Shown here: piece after piece, positions 22,412-32,595 of the stretch
Layout: each line of letters opens with the position of its first letter
How positions within the stretch are numbered: the stretch's first letter is position 1
Notes under the pieces: generated by a model
Told to the model about the DNA's origin: nothing
Database searches by the model: none
What the model saw: only the letters and a program-made list of their open reading frames with translations
Assembly (NCBI GenBank): GCA_002050235.1
Contig: MWST01000018.1
Coordinates: 406,730 to 470,729, forward strand
Length of the DNA stretch: 64,000 nucleotides
Source of the DNA: Polyangiaceae bacterium UTPRO1
GTDB lineage: Bacteria > Desulfobacterota > Binatia > UTPRO1
Direction of reading: 5' to 3'
Position numbers and translations under genes: made by a program

Positions 22412-22627
22412 TCAGTCGTCTTTTCGATCCCGGTACTCTTCGAGCCACGCCATCTGGACGGCCTCGAGCTTGCTTTCGTTCGACGCCTGCGGATCGTCGT
22501 CGAACTCGTCGAGCTCGGTGACGTAGCGGTGCAGATCGGTGAAGCGGACCGTGAGCGGATCGAGTCCTTCGTGCTCGTCGGCGAGCGCGATCGCGAGATC
22601 CTCCGCGTCCTCCCATTTCAAGCCCAT
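22412..22627 (-). CDS. iscX: Fe-S assembly adaptor IscX
   Basis: A 71-residue acidic protein of the IscX/YfhJ family: [19 protein letters not shown], the [14 protein letters not shown] segment and [19 protein letters not shown] ending in WLEEYRD. IscX binds IscS and iron and tunes the rate of cluster assembly on IscU. Its start overlaps the end of hscA by 10 nt. The length and all family blocks are normal. Confidence 0.9.
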   Translation of the reverse strand: MGLKWEDAEDLAIALADEHEGLDPLTVRFTDLHRYVTELDEFDDDPQASNESKLEAVQMAWLEEYRDRKDD

Positions 22628-24459
22628 GGATCGCCTCCCGCCGGTTTGCTTTCGAGCGCGTGTTTCAGCGACGCCTCCATGATGCGGTGGGCGAACGGCG
22701 TGCTGGCGTCGCTGAGCGCCTGCGCCAGGTCGCGAATGCGGTTGTAGTCGGTCTCTTGGAGCGCGGCTCCGAGCGCCGCGATCGCGCCCCGGATAGCGTC
22801 CTCCTCGCCGTCGGCGAGGCGGGCGGGCGAGTCGTGGATCGTGCGCTCGACCTGGCGGATCAACGATTCTGCCTCCGTCCGCGCCTCTGCGAGTAGTCGC
22901 GCGGCGACGTCTTCTTCGGCGAAGTCGATCGACTCCTCGAGCATCCGCTCGATCTCCTCGTCGCTGAGGCCGTAGGATGGCTTCACGTCGAGCGAGCGCT
23001 CGCGCCCGGTGCGGACGTCGCGCGCCGTCACGTTGAGGATGCCGTTGGCGTCGATCATGAACGTCACGTCGACGCGCGGGAAACCGGCGGTCGCAGGCTC
23101 GATCGGAATCGAGAAGCGCGCCAGGCTCCGGCAGTCTTGCGCGAGCTCGCGCTCGCCCTGGAGCACGTGGAGCGCCACGGCCGTCTGGTTGTCGACCGCG
23201 GTCGTGAACGTCTCCCTGTGGCTCGTCGGGATGGTGGTGTTGCGTTCGATGAGGCGCGTCATCACGCCGCCCATGGTCTCGATGCCGAGCGACAGCGGCA
23301 CGACGTCGAGGAGCAGCATGTCCTTGCGCCGCCCGCCGAGGATGCCCGCCTGGACGCCGGCGCCGAGAGCCACCACCTGGTCGGGATCGAGCGAGCAGAG
23401 CGGCTCGCGGCCGAAGAGCTCGGCGACTTTGGTGCGGACGAGGGGCATGCGGGTGCTGCCGCCGACGAGCACTACCGCAGTGACATCGGCGGGCTCGAGG
23501 CCGGCGTCGGCGAGCGCCTGGCGGCAGGGCGCGAGCGTGCGCTCGACGATCGGCGCGACCAGTCGGTCGAATTCGGCGCGCGTCAGGCGGCGGGCGATCG
23601 TCTGTCCGCTCGCGAGGGCGACGGTGATGTCGGTCGCCGCGGTCGACGAGAGGCGGCACTTCGCCTCCTCGGCGGCGCGCCGCGCCCGCGCCTGCAGATC
23701 GCGTCGCGCGGCGGCGTCGGCCGGCAGGTCGGCGCCCGCGAGCAGCCAGGCGGCGACGATCTCGTCGGCGTCGTCGCCGCCGAGGCGAGTGTCGCCGCCG
23801 GTCGCTTTCACTTCGAAGATGCCGCGCTCCATCTTGAGGATGGAGACGTCGAAGGTGCCGCCGCCGAAGTCGTAGACCGCCACCGTGCCTTCGTTGGCGC
23901 GGTCGAGTCCGTAGGCGAGGGCGGCCGCGGTCGGCTCGTTCACGAGGCGCAGCACCTCGAGGCCGGCGAGCCGGCCGGCGTCCTTGGTAGCCTGTCGCTG
24001 GCTGTCGTTGAAATAGGCGGGCACGGTGACGACCGCTTTTCGGATCGCGCAGCCGAGGGCTGCCTCGGCCCGGCGCTTCAGCTCCTTCAGCACGAAGGCC
24101 GAGATCTCGGGCGGCGTGTAGGAGCGGTCGCCGATCACGAAGCGCACGACCCCGCGGTCGCCGTCGACAAAGGTGTAGCGCTGGCGATCGGCGGCGCTCA
24201 CGTGCTCCGGTCCGAGGCCCATGAAGCGCTTCACGGACTGGATGGTCGTGGCCGGCGCGATCGGTGCGAGCGCCCGCGCCTCGTTGCCGACGATGGGGTC
24301 GCCCGCGGCGGGGAAGGACACGACCGAGGGGACGATGACCTCGCCGGTCGCCGGATCGGCGATGACGCGCGGCGTTTCGCCGTCGAGCCACGCCACCAGG
24401 CTGTTCGTGGTGCCGAGGTCGATGCCGACGATGGGAGGAGGCCGTTCCACGTCGGTCAC
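22618..24459 (-). CDS. hscA: Hsp70-type Fe-S chaperone HscA
   Basis: A 613-residue Hsp70 homologue dedicated to cluster transfer from IscU. Nucleotide-binding domain: [41 protein letters not shown] and [13 protein letters not shown]. Substrate domain from about 385 ([16 protein letters not shown]). It is close to the 616 residues of E. coli HscA and lacks the long acidic tail of DnaK. It starts at GTG 24459, overlapping the hscB stop by GTGA, so chaperone and co-chaperone are translated together. Confidence 0.93.
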   Translation of the reverse strand: MTDVERPPPIVGIDLGTTNSLVAWLDGETPRVIADPATGEVIVPSVVSFPAAGDPIVGNEARALAPIAPATTIQSVKRFMGLGPEHVSAADRQRYTFVDGDRGVVRFVIGDRSYTPPEISAFVLKELKRRAEAALGCAIRKAVVTVPAYFNDSQRQATKDAGRLAGLEVLRLVNEPTAAALAYGLDRANEGTVAVYDFGGGTFDVSILKMERGIFEVKATGGDTRLGGDDADEIVAAWLLAGADLPADAAARRDLQARARRAAEEAKCRLSSTAATDITVALASGQTIARRLTRAEFDRLVAPIVERTLAPCRQALADAGLEPADVTAVVLVGGSTRMPLVRTKVAELFGREPLCSLDPDQVVALGAGVQAGILGGRRKDMLLLDVVPLSLGIETMGGVMTRLIERNTTIPTSHRETFTTAVDNQTAVALHVLQGERELAQDCRSLARFSIPIEPATAGFPRVDVTFMIDANGILNVTARDVRTGRERSLDVKPSYGLSDEEIERMLEESIDFAEEDVAARLLAEARTEAESLIRQVERTIHDSPARLADGEEDAIRGAIAALGAALQETDYNRIRDLAQALSDASTPFAHRIMEASLKHALESKPAGGDPWA

Positions 24460-25094
24460 AGCTCCTTCTCGACGTCACGCAGCAACGTGCGCAGGTAGTG
24501 CAGCTCGGAGACGAGCTGCTTGGTTTCCGCGAGCGCCGTGGCGCTCGTGCTGTCGCCGGCTGCGAAGCTGCTCGCGAGGCGAGCCTGCGCCGCGCGCAGG
24601 TCGCTGCGCAGCTCGTCCCGGACGACTGCCAGCGCGTCACGCTCGGCGGCGGCGGCGCCGCGAGCGCGGGCGGCGCGCAGATCCTCGAGCTGCTCCTGCA
24701 CTGCGAAGACGCGGGCGGCGAGCGCGGGCGGGACGCGGCCGTTGTCGCGTCCAAGCGACTCGCCGTGCAGTTCGAGCCAGTAGAGCGCGCGCGGCACCGG
24801 GTCCCGCAACGTCTTGTAGGCGCGGTTCACGATTGCCGTCAGGCGCAGGCTCGCAGCCTGCTCCGCCGGCGGGCGATCGTGAAAGAAATCGGGGTGGAAC
24901 TCGCGCGACAGGGCGTAGTAGCGACGCTCGAGGTCGTCGAGGTCGATCGTGAGGTTACGAGGCAGGTCGAAGACGCCGAAGTAGTCGGTCTCGGAGCCAT
25001 CCGGCGCCACTACTCCGCAGCCCGAGCAGACGAGCTGATCGGCAGCCGGCTTGCCGCACTGCAGACACAACGAGGTTTCGGGGTTCGTCGTCAT
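24456..25094 (-). CDS. hscB: J-domain co-chaperone HscB with N-terminal zinc-finger motif
   Basis: A 212-residue co-chaperone that brings IscU to HscA and stimulates its ATPase. The J domain spans about 35-110 with the HPD motif in [10 protein letters not shown], and the C-terminal three-helix bundle (about 125-210) would bind IscU. Residues 10-26 hold a CxxC-x9-CxxC motif (CLQC, CSGC) before the J domain. E. coli HscB (171 residues) lacks this, whereas human HSC20 has a comparable tetracysteine element, so this protein has the longer architecture. Confidence 0.9.
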   Translation of the reverse strand: MTTNPETSLCLQCGKPAADQLVCSGCGVVAPDGSETDYFGVFDLPRNLTIDLDDLERRYYALSREFHPDFFHDRPPAEQAASLRLTAIVNRAYKTLRDPVPRALYWLELHGESLGRDNGRVPPALAARVFAVQEQLEDLRAARARGAAAAERDALAVVRDELRSDLRAAQARLASSFAAGDSTSATALAETKQLVSELHYLRTLLRDVEKEL

Positions 25095-25113
25095 CGGTTT
25101 CGCGGCGCACGGC

Positions 25114-25440
25114 TCATACCGTGAACGAGGAGCCGCAGCCGCACTCGCGCTTGATGTTCGGGTTGCGCAGCTTGAAGCCCGATTCCATCAAGCTCTCCTC
25201 GTAGTGAACCTCGGTGCCGTTCAAATAGAGAAAGCTCTTACGATCGACCAGGATCTTGGCGTCGCCGTTCGTGAACACCTTGTCGCCGGGGCGTTCGACG
25301 TCGAGATCCATCTTGTACTGCAAGCCCGAACAGCCCCCGCCGACGACTTTTACGCGCAGGCCGTGATCGGACTTCTCCGCGGACGCGACGAGGCCGTTGA
25401 TCTTCTCGGCCGCCGCATCGCTGACGAGGATGGCAGGCAC
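25114..25440 (-). CDS. iscA: A-type Fe-S carrier protein IscA/ErpA
   Basis: A 108-residue A-type carrier. It has the three conserved cysteines: one in VGGGCSGLQY and two in the C-terminal ECGCGSSF. It accepts clusters from IscU and hands them to apoproteins, aconitase-type [4Fe-4S] enzymes among them. It starts at GTG 25440, 9 nt after the iscU stop, with GGAG-type sequence in the iscU end. Confidence 0.92.
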   Translation of the reverse strand: MPAILVSDAAAEKINGLVASAEKSDHGLRVKVVGGGCSGLQYKMDLDVERPGDKVFTNGDAKILVDRKSFLYLNGTEVHYEESLMESGFKLRNPNIKRECGCGSSFTV

Positions 25441-25449
25441 CGGCGCTTC

Positions 25450-25881
25450 TCAGACCGCCTTCTTCTCGGAGGAGGAGGCAACGTCCTCCTTCTTCCCCTC
25501 TGCTTCGCTTCGACCCCTCCAGTCGCCGATCGCCGCCTTGATCGCATCCTCGGCGAGAACCGAGCAGTGGATCTTCACGGGCGGCAGGTTCAACTCCTCG
25601 ACGATCTGGGTGTTCTTGATCGCATACGCTTCTTCGACCGACTTACCCTTGATCAGCTCGGTGACGTAGCTCGAGCTGGCGATGGCGCTGCCGCAGCCGA
25701 AGGTCTTGAACTTGGCGTCCTCGATGAGCCCGCTGTTCGAGATCTTGAGCTGCAGCTTCATGACGTCGCCGCATTCGGGCGCGCCGACGACGCCCGTGCC
25801 GACTCCGGGCTCGTCCTTGGGAAAGCTGCCGACGTTGCGGGGGTTCTCGTAGTGGTCGAGGACTTTGTCGCTATAGGCCAT
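25450..25881 (-). CDS. iscU: Fe-S cluster scaffold protein IscU
   Basis: A 143-residue scaffold. The three ligand cysteines fall at the canonical numbers: Cys37 (PECGD), Cys63 (FGCGSA) and Cys106 (IHCSVL), and the HscA-recognition motif LPPVK precedes Cys106. It assembles [2Fe-2S] clusters with sulfur from IscS. The last ~17 residues are a charged tail beyond the usual end of about 128. ATG 25881 lies 28 nt after iscS, with AAGGAAGGGA upstream. Confidence 0.95.
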   Translation of the reverse strand: MAYSDKVLDHYENPRNVGSFPKDEPGVGTGVVGAPECGDVMKLQLKISNSGLIEDAKFKTFGCGSAIASSSYVTELIKGKSVEEAYAIKNTQIVEELNLPPVKIHCSVLAEDAIKAAIGDWRGRSEAEGKKEDVASSSEKKAV

Positions 25882-25909
25882 GGTGGTCCCTTCCTTCCCT
25901 TGACGCCGT

Positions 25910-27151
<1,242 letters not shown>

Positions 27152-27227
27152 GCGACGTGACCTCCGGTGACTGGAGCTGCTGCTCGGATTTCGAGATGGG
27201 TACACCCAATTCAGAGTTATCCGGTCT

Positions 27228-27254
27228 CTTATAAACGGTCTCGGGAATAGTCAA
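27228..27254 (-). promoter_or_regulatory. Likely isc operon promoter with IscR half-site
   Basis: Reading on the minus strand, TTGACT (27254-27249) and TATAAG (27233-27228) form a sigma70-like promoter with a short 15-bp spacer, about 77 bp before iscS. The -35 box is part of TTGACTATT, which fits the YYGACTRWW half of the IscR type 1 consensus; the second half-site is poor. The region is notably AT-rich. Repression by the operon's own IscR is therefore plausible but inferred. Confidence 0.5.
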
Positions 27255-27289
27255 CCACTGTTCGAGGTTACGGCTGCCGTGGCGCTGGA

Positions 27290-30118
27290 TTACCGCAGGG
27301 CGTCACGCAGATAGCGGCCGGTATGCGACCTCGCGACCTCGGCCACCTGTTCCGGGGTGCCGACCGCGACGATCTCGCCGCCCCCGTCGCCGCCCTCGGG
27401 GCCGAGGTCCACGACCCGGTCGGCGGTGCGGATGACGTCGAGATTGTGCTCGATCACGACCACGGTGTTGCCCTGATCCGCCAGGCGCTCGAGGACCGCC
27501 AGGAGGCGCCGTACATCCTCGAAGTGCAGCCCGGTCGTCGGTTCGTCGAGGACGTAGAGTGTGCGCCCCGTCGTCCGCCGGGCGAGCTCGCGGGCGAGCT
27601 TGATGCGCTGCGCTTCGCCGCCCGAGAGCGTCGTCGCCGCCTGTCCCAGGTGCACGTAGTCGAGGCCGACGTCGTGCAGCGTGGCGAGCTTGGTGCGGAT
27701 CGGTTGGAAGGGAGAGAGGAAGTCGAGGGCTTCGGCCACCGTCAGGTCGAGGACGTCGGCGATACTCTTCCCGCGGTAGAGCACTTCGAGCGTCTCCCGG
27801 GCGTAGCGGCGCCCCGCGCAGACGTCGCAGGTTACGAAGACGTCCGGGAGGAAGTGCATCTCGATGCGGATGACGCCGTCGCCCTTGCAGGCCTCGCAGC
27901 GGCCGCCCTTCACGTTGAAGGAGAAGCGTCCCGGATCGTAGCCGCGCGCCCGCGCCTCCGGGAGCTGCGCGAACACTTCCCGGACGTGAGTGAAGAGCCC
28001 GGTGTAGGTCGCCGGGTTGGAGCGCGGCGTGCGCCCTATCGGCGCCTGGTCGATGTCGATGACCTTGTCGAGGAGTTGCCAGCCCTCGATCTCGTCGTAG
28101 GCGCCGGCGCGCTCGCGGCTGCCGTTCAACTTCTGCGCCAGGGCTCGGTACAGAGTGTCGATCACGAGCGAGCTCTTCCCGGAACCCGAGACGCCCGTGA
28201 CGCACGTGATCGTGCCGAGCGGAATCGCGACCGTGACCTTCTTCAGGTTGTGCTCGCGGGCGCCGCGGATCACCAGGCTCCACCCGGAGCCGGGGCGGCG
28301 CGTCCGTGGCGTCGGTATGGCCGCGATCCCGGCGAGATAGCGGCCGGTCAGCGACCGGGGATTCGCCATGACCTCGGCCGGCGGTCCCGCCGCTACTATC
28401 GTCCCGCCCTCTCGACCAGCGCCCGGCCCCATGTCGATCAGGTGGTCCGCGGCGAGCATCGTGTCACGGTCGTGCTCGACGACCAGCACCGTGTTGCCGA
28501 GGTCACGCAGGCGCCGCAGCGTCGCCAGGAGCCGCGCGTTGTCGCGCTGGTGCAGGCCTATGGACGGCTCGTCGAGGATGTAGAGCACTCCCGAGAGGCT
28601 CGACCCGATCTGGGTCGCGAGACGGAGGCGCTGTCCCTCGCCTCCGGAAAGCGTGGCGCTCGTGCGCTCGAGCGTCAGGTAGTCGAGCCCGACCTGCTGC
28701 AGGAACCCCAGACGATCGCGGATCTCCTTGAGCAGCAGCCGTGCGATCTCCCGTTCTTGCGCCGAGAGCTCGAGCGTGTCGAAGAAGGCGCATGCCGCGC
28801 CGACCGAGAGGCGCGCCAGCTCGGCGATCGTCATGCCGCCGACCCGCACCGCGAGGCTCTCGCGACGTAGCCGGGCGCCGCCGCAGGTGGCGCACGGCCG
28901 CGCGCTCATCAGGCTCTCGAGCTCGTCACGGAGCCAGGGCGACTCGGTGGTCTCGTAGCGGTGCTGGAAGAAGGCGGCCAGCCCCTCCCAGGCGCGTGCG
29001 AACGTGCGCCGCTTCCCGTCTTTTCGCAGCTCGATCTCGACCTCGGCGCCGCGCGTCCCCTCGAGCACGACCTGGCGTGCGGCCGCCGAGAGCTCCCCCC
29101 AGGGCGTCGACAGCCGGAAGCCGTATTGCCTGGCGAGGGCGGCGAAGACGCTGCCGAGCTGCGCCGCGGTCTTGCGATCGGCGACCGCGACCGCGCCCGC
29201 AGCCAGGCTCTTGCGGACGTCGGGAACGAGGAGGTCGGGATCGAAATAGCGGTTCACGCCGAGTCCGTTGCAGGCCGGGCAGGCGCCCTGCGGACTGTTG
29301 AACGAGAACATCCGCGGGCTCAGCTCGGGGAGCGAGACGCCGCAGTCGACGCAGGCGAAGCGGCGACTGAAGAGCAGCTCCTCGAGGACGCTGCCGTCGC
29401 CGCCGAGGCGCTCGACCCTGGCGACCTCGTCGCCGCGCGCGAACGCGGTTTCGAGCGAGTCGGCGAGCCGCTTCTCGAGCCCGGCGCGGATCGTCAGACG
29501 ATCGACCAGCACCTCGATCGTGTGCGCGACCGTCTTCGCCAGGCCGATGTCGTCGGCGAGCTCGCGGATCTCGCCGTCGACGCGGACGCGGACGAATCCC
29601 GCTCGGCGGAGCTCCTGCAGCTCGCGGCGGTGCTCGCCTTTACGGCTGCGCACGACCGGCGCGTAGAGGTTGATCCGCGTCTTCTCGGGCAGCGCCAGCA
29701 GCCGGTCGACGACCTGCTCTACCGTCTGCGATGCGATCGGACGGTCGCACTGCGGGCAGTGAGCGCGGCCGCAGCGCGCGTAGAGGAGCCGCAGATAGTC
29801 GTGGATCTCCGTGACCGTCGCGACCGTGGAGCGCGGATTCCTGCTCGCCGCCTTCTGCTCGATCGCGATCGCCGGCGACAGCCCCTCGATCTGATCGACG
29901 TCCGGCTTCTCCATCTGCTCGAGGAACTGGCGGGCGTACGCGGACAGCGACTCGACGTAGCGACGCTGCCCCTCCGAGTAGAGGGTATCGAAGGCCAGCG
30001 ACGACTTTCCCGAGCCCGAAAGCCCCGTCACGACGACGAGCTTGTCGCGCGGGATCTCGACGTCGATATTGCGGAGATTGTGCTCGCGCGCGCCGCGGAC
30101 GACGATGCGGTCGGGCAT
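27290..30118 (-). CDS. uvrA: Excinuclease ABC subunit A
   Basis: A 942-residue damage-recognition ATPase of nucleotide excision repair. It carries two ABC modules: Walker [15 protein letters not shown] near residue 30 and [14 protein letters not shown] near 640; signatures [12 protein letters not shown] and [12 protein letters not shown]; and two zinc motifs (CVDCG..CPACNG and CEACKG..CDVCAG). Start at ATG 30118 ([15 protein letters not shown]) follows family alignment; an in-frame extension to 30154 is less likely. It lies 63 nt after purC. Confidence 0.97.
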   Translation of the reverse strand: MPDRIVVRGAREHNLRNIDVEIPRDKLVVVTGLSGSGKSSLAFDTLYSEGQRRYVESLSAYARQFLEQMEKPDVDQIEGLSPAIAIEQKAASRNPRSTVATVTEIHDYLRLLYARCGRAHCPQCDRPIASQTVEQVVDRLLALPEKTRINLYAPVVRSRKGEHRRELQELRRAGFVRVRVDGEIRELADDIGLAKTVAHTIEVLVDRLTIRAGLEKRLADSLETAFARGDEVARVERLGGDGSVLEELLFSRRFACVDCGVSLPELSPRMFSFNSPQGACPACNGLGVNRYFDPDLLVPDVRKSLAAGAVAVADRKTAAQLGSVFAALARQYGFRLSTPWGELSAAARQVVLEGTRGAEVEIELRKDGKRRTFARAWEGLAAFFQHRYETTESPWLRDELESLMSARPCATCGGARLRRESLAVRVGGMTIAELARLSVGAACAFFDTLELSAQEREIARLLLKEIRDRLGFLQQVGLDYLTLERTSATLSGGEGQRLRLATQIGSSLSGVLYILDEPSIGLHQRDNARLLATLRRLRDLGNTVLVVEHDRDTMLAADHLIDMGPGAGREGGTIVAAGPPAEVMANPRSLTGRYLAGIAAIPTPRTRRPGSGWSLVIRGAREHNLKKVTVAIPLGTITCVTGVSGSGKSSLVIDTLYRALAQKLNGSRERAGAYDEIEGWQLLDKVIDIDQAPIGRTPRSNPATYTGLFTHVREVFAQLPEARARGYDPGRFSFNVKGGRCEACKGDGVIRIEMHFLPDVFVTCDVCAGRRYARETLEVLYRGKSIADVLDLTVAEALDFLSPFQPIRTKLATLHDVGLDYVHLGQAATTLSGGEAQRIKLARELARRTTGRTLYVLDEPTTGLHFEDVRRLLAVLERLADQGNTVVVIEHNLDVIRTADRVVDLGPEGGDGGGEIVAVGTPEQVAEVARSHTGRYLRDALR

Positions 30119-30181
30119 CGTCGGGATGTAACCTGCATCCCGGGCCAGGTCCACGCACCTGCGCGCGCCCGTCGCGGGCGC

Positions 30182-31078
30182 TCAGCGGACGCCGGGCCAG
30201 TCGACGAAACGCCGCCCGGTGATGCGCTCGTAGGCCTCGACGTAGCGGGTGCTGGTGGCTTCGACTACCGCCCGCGGCAGCGGCGGCGGCGGCGGCGTCT
30301 TGTCCCAGTCGAGCGTCTCCAGGTAGTCGCGCACCGGTTGTTTGTCGAAGGAGGGCGGTGTCTTCCCCGGCGTCCACTGGGCGGCGGGCCAGAAGCGCGA
30401 CGAGTCCGGCGTCAGCACCTCATCGCAGAGGACGAGCTCGCCGGTCTCCGGGATGCGGCCGAACTCGAACTTGGTGTCGGCGATGATGATGCCGCGTTCG
30501 CGGGCCCAAGCGGCGCCGCGCGAATAGAGTGCGAGGCTCATGTCACGGAGATGTCCCGCGAGCTCTGCGCCGACGAGATCAGCGGCGGCAGCGAAGGAGA
30601 TGTTCTCGTCGTGAATGCCGACCGCGGCCTTGGTCGACGGCGTGAAGACGGCTCGCGGTAGCTGCGACGACTCGAGGAGCCCCGCCGGGAGCGGGGCTCC
30701 GTGCATGGTCCCGGCCTTCTTGTATTCCTTCCATGCGGAGCCGCTGAGGTAGCCGCGCACGATGCACTCGACCGGGAGCATCTCGGCACGCCGGCAGAGC
30801 ATCACGCGCCCGGCGAGATCGGGCAGATCCCGCACCTCGGCCGGCAGGTCGGCGAGGTCGGTCGACAGGAGGTGGCTTCCGACCATGCCGTCGAAGAGCT
30901 CGAACCAGAAGGCCGTCATCGCCGTCAGCACGCGGCCCTTGTTGGGGATGGGCTCGGCCATGACGACGTCGAACGCCGACAGGCGGTCGCTGGTCACCAT
31001 GAGGAGCTTGTCGTCGCCGACGGCGTAGATGTCGCGCACCTTGCCGGAGTGCACGTGAGGCAGCGGCAGCTCTTGCAT
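30182..31078 (-). CDS. purC: Phosphoribosylaminoimidazole-succinocarboxamide synthase
   Basis: A 298-residue SAICAR synthetase of purine biosynthesis, joining CAIR and aspartate with ATP. Typical blocks: HSGKVRDIYAVGDDKLLMVTSDRLSAFD-type start (shown in two parts in the family), VECIVRGYLSGSAWKEY, IIADTKFEFG and DEVLTPDSSRFW. It is the long form (about 300 residues) also found in yeast and many deltaproteobacteria, rather than the 237-residue E. coli form. Upstream of uvrA in the same direction. Confidence 0.95.
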   Translation of the reverse strand: MQELPLPHVHSGKVRDIYAVGDDKLLMVTSDRLSAFDVVMAEPIPNKGRVLTAMTAFWFELFDGMVGSHLLSTDLADLPAEVRDLPDLAGRVMLCRRAEMLPVECIVRGYLSGSAWKEYKKAGTMHGAPLPAGLLESSQLPRAVFTPSTKAAVGIHDENISFAAAADLVGAELAGHLRDMSLALYSRGAAWARERGIIIADTKFEFGRIPETGELVLCDEVLTPDSSRFWPAAQWTPGKTPPSFDKQPVRDYLETLDWDKTPPPPPLPRAVVEATSTRYVEAYERITGRRFVDWPGVR

Positions 31079-31165
31079 CGAAGGCCCTCCTCCGCGGAGG
31101 CGCCTTCAAAGCAGTCGTCGCCGCGCGAGGCAAGCGCGGAGACCTCGCGACCGTGCGAGGCGGGC

Positions 31166-31438
31166 TCAGCTCGCCGTCGGGAACGGCAGATCGTGCTTGC
31201 GGGCGCTGTTGCAGGGTTTGCAGCTCGGGACGACGTTTCCCTTCGTCGATTTGCCGCCGCGGATGATCGGCACGAGATGATCCATGGTGAGCTCACGGGC
31301 CGCGAAGGCACCGCCGCAATGATGGCAGACGCCGGCGGCCCGCTTGCGCTTCCACCACTGGGTGGCGCGAAGATCGCGGGCTTTCCGGCGCTCGCGCCGG
31401 ATGTCTTCTTCCGTGACCTCGACGAGGAAGGGCGCCAT
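31166..31438 (-). CDS. HNH endonuclease-domain protein
   Basis: A small protein of about 90 residues. The HNH fold is visible: CHHCG and CKPCN zinc-knuckle cysteine pairs enclose ELTMDHLVPIIRGGKSTKGNVVPSC (shown here in its 20-residue core ELTMDHLVPIIRGG), with the catalytic His and downstream Asn. Such proteins nick or cut DNA, and may be host or phage-derived. ATG 31438 is used; TTG 31474 would add 12 residues. It precedes purC by 87 nt. Confidence 0.8.
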   Translation of the reverse strand: MAPFLVEVTEEDIRRERRKARDLRATQWWKRKRAAGVCHHCGGAFAARELTMDHLVPIIRGGKSTKGNVVPSCKPCNSARKHDLPFPTAS

Positions 31439-31482
31439 CGCCGCGATGATGCGGGCGACGACCGCGCATTGCAACGGCGCGC

Positions 31483-31779
31483 TCAGCGGTAGCCGCCGTC
31501 ATTGCTGCGCCGGACGCACGGGTTGGCGCGCAGCCGGCCATCGTCGCCGACCACCGCCGCGTTGGTGACGTTGCGGCCGCGGCAGAGCTCGGCGAGGCAG
31601 CGCGCCGTCGATCCGAACCAGGCGCTGCCGCGCGGAGTGTCGCAGTCGAACGGGCTTCCGGGCAGCAGCGTTTCCGCGGCGATCCGGGGTGGACGGCGCC
31701 GCGGCTCGGTCTTCCTGGCGCTGGCCGGTCCGGAAACGAGCAGCAGCACGACGACGGAGACGATTACGATCCTGGCCAT
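31483..31779 (-). CDS. Small secreted Cys-containing protein
   Basis: A 98-residue exported protein with an excellent ribosome site (AGAGGAGG, 6 nt before ATG 31779). Residues 1-21 are a signal peptide (VVVLLLVSGPASA). The mature part is basic then contains four cysteines in a compact region (FDCDTPRGSAWFGSTARCLA, LCRGRN, NPCVR), suggesting two disulfides. I do not recognise the family. It lies just upstream of the HNH gene on the same strand. Confidence 0.65.
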   Translation of the reverse strand: MARIVIVSVVVLLLVSGPASARKTEPRRRPPRIAAETLLPGSPFDCDTPRGSAWFGSTARCLAELCRGRNVTNAAVVGDDGRLRANPCVRRSNDGGYR

Positions 31780-32304
31780 GGCGGACCTCCTCTCTGGCGC
31801 GGGACCGTAGCCGATCGCCGCAGCGGGCGCGCCGCCACGAGTAGCTACTGTCGCGCCCGAACCCGGCGAGCCACCCGCAGGCGACGTCGCCGGCCGCAGC
31901 GGACGTGCCGCCACGAGTAGCTACTGTCGCGCGGTCGGCTCGCGGAGGCGCCGGCGCTCATGGCCGGGTGGCCGCGCGCGCCTGCACGCGGCGACATGCG
32001 GCCGGAGCTGGCTTGACCCCGCGTCTGCGGCTCACATAAGGGCTCGTGTGGAGATGTTCCGCCATGACGCCGCCAACGCTGGCGCGGCGCCGCGACCGGT
32101 GACCGCGGCGACCCGGACCCGTAGCGGTAGGGACGTGAGCGCGCGCCGGAGCGACGCGATCGCCAGCTCCCTCGCGCTGCACCGGCGTCATCCCGCCGCC
32201 GGCGAGCCGGGCTACGAGGCGGTCGTCGGCGTGAAGAGCCGGTCGGGAAGCGGCGGCGCCGCCCGCGGAGCCGGGCTCTGCGGGCGAGGCGGCGACGTGG
32301 CGCG
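31780..32304. other. Gene-free intergenic region
   Basis: A 525-bp stretch between a leftward and a rightward gene. Besides the duplicated palindromic element (31818-31932) it shows only GC-rich sequence. Open frames here encode Arg/Ala/Pro-rich strings with no family similarity and no ribosome site, so I call no gene. The promoters of both flanking genes must lie here, but no clear -35/-10 pair stands out. Confidence 0.6.
31818..31932. repeat. Two copies of a 39-bp direct repeat with palindromic core
   Basis: Copies at 31818-31856 and 31894-31932 differ in only two bases and are 76 bp apart. Each contains the perfect 10-bp palindrome AGTAGCTACT (31840-31849 and 31916-31925). The 37 bp between them is not repeated. 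The core is AT-rich within very GC-rich DNA. It could be a pair of regulator sites upstream of the small secreted protein, or a dispersed genomic repeat family. Confidence 0.7.
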
Positions 32305-32583
32305 ATGACGATCGGGGAACGCTTGGCCGCGGATCTCCGCGGCGCGCTCGCGGCGGAGCACGTCGAGGTCGTCGATCAGAGCGACCGCCATCGCGGTCAC
32401 GCGGGCGCGCTCGAGGGCGGGCACTACGATGCCACGATCGTGAGTGCGCGCTTCGCGGGGCTCGGGCTCGTCGCCCGCCACCGCGCCGTGTATGCGGTGC
32501 TCGGGGATCTTCGCGAGCGCCGCATACACGCGCTCGTGCTCCAGACCTTCACCCCGGAGGAATGGCGGGCGCGGGGGCGCTGA
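32305..32583 (+). CDS. bolA: BolA-family protein
   Basis: A 92-residue BolA/IbaG-like protein. Matching family features are the HRGHAGALEGGHYDATIVSA stretch with the conserved His, then FAGLGLVARHRAVYAVLG and RRIHALVLQTFTPEEW at the end. BolA proteins pair with monothiol glutaredoxins to handle [2Fe-2S] clusters, or act as DNA-binding regulators. This fits the Fe-S theme of the region but no grx gene is nearby. It converges with the phosphomannomutase gene (12-bp gap). Confidence 0.85.
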   Translation: MTIGERLAADLRGALAAEHVEVVDQSDRHRGHAGALEGGHYDATIVSARFAGLGLVARHRAVYAVLGDLRERRIHALVLQTFTPEEWRARGR

Positions 32584-32595
32584 CGCCGCCGGCAT

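Noticed and set aside
31958..32191. Small minus-strand open frame in the intergenic region before bolA
   Set aside because: Arg/Ala/Pro-rich, no start signal, no recognisable fold; consistent with chance in GC-rich DNA.
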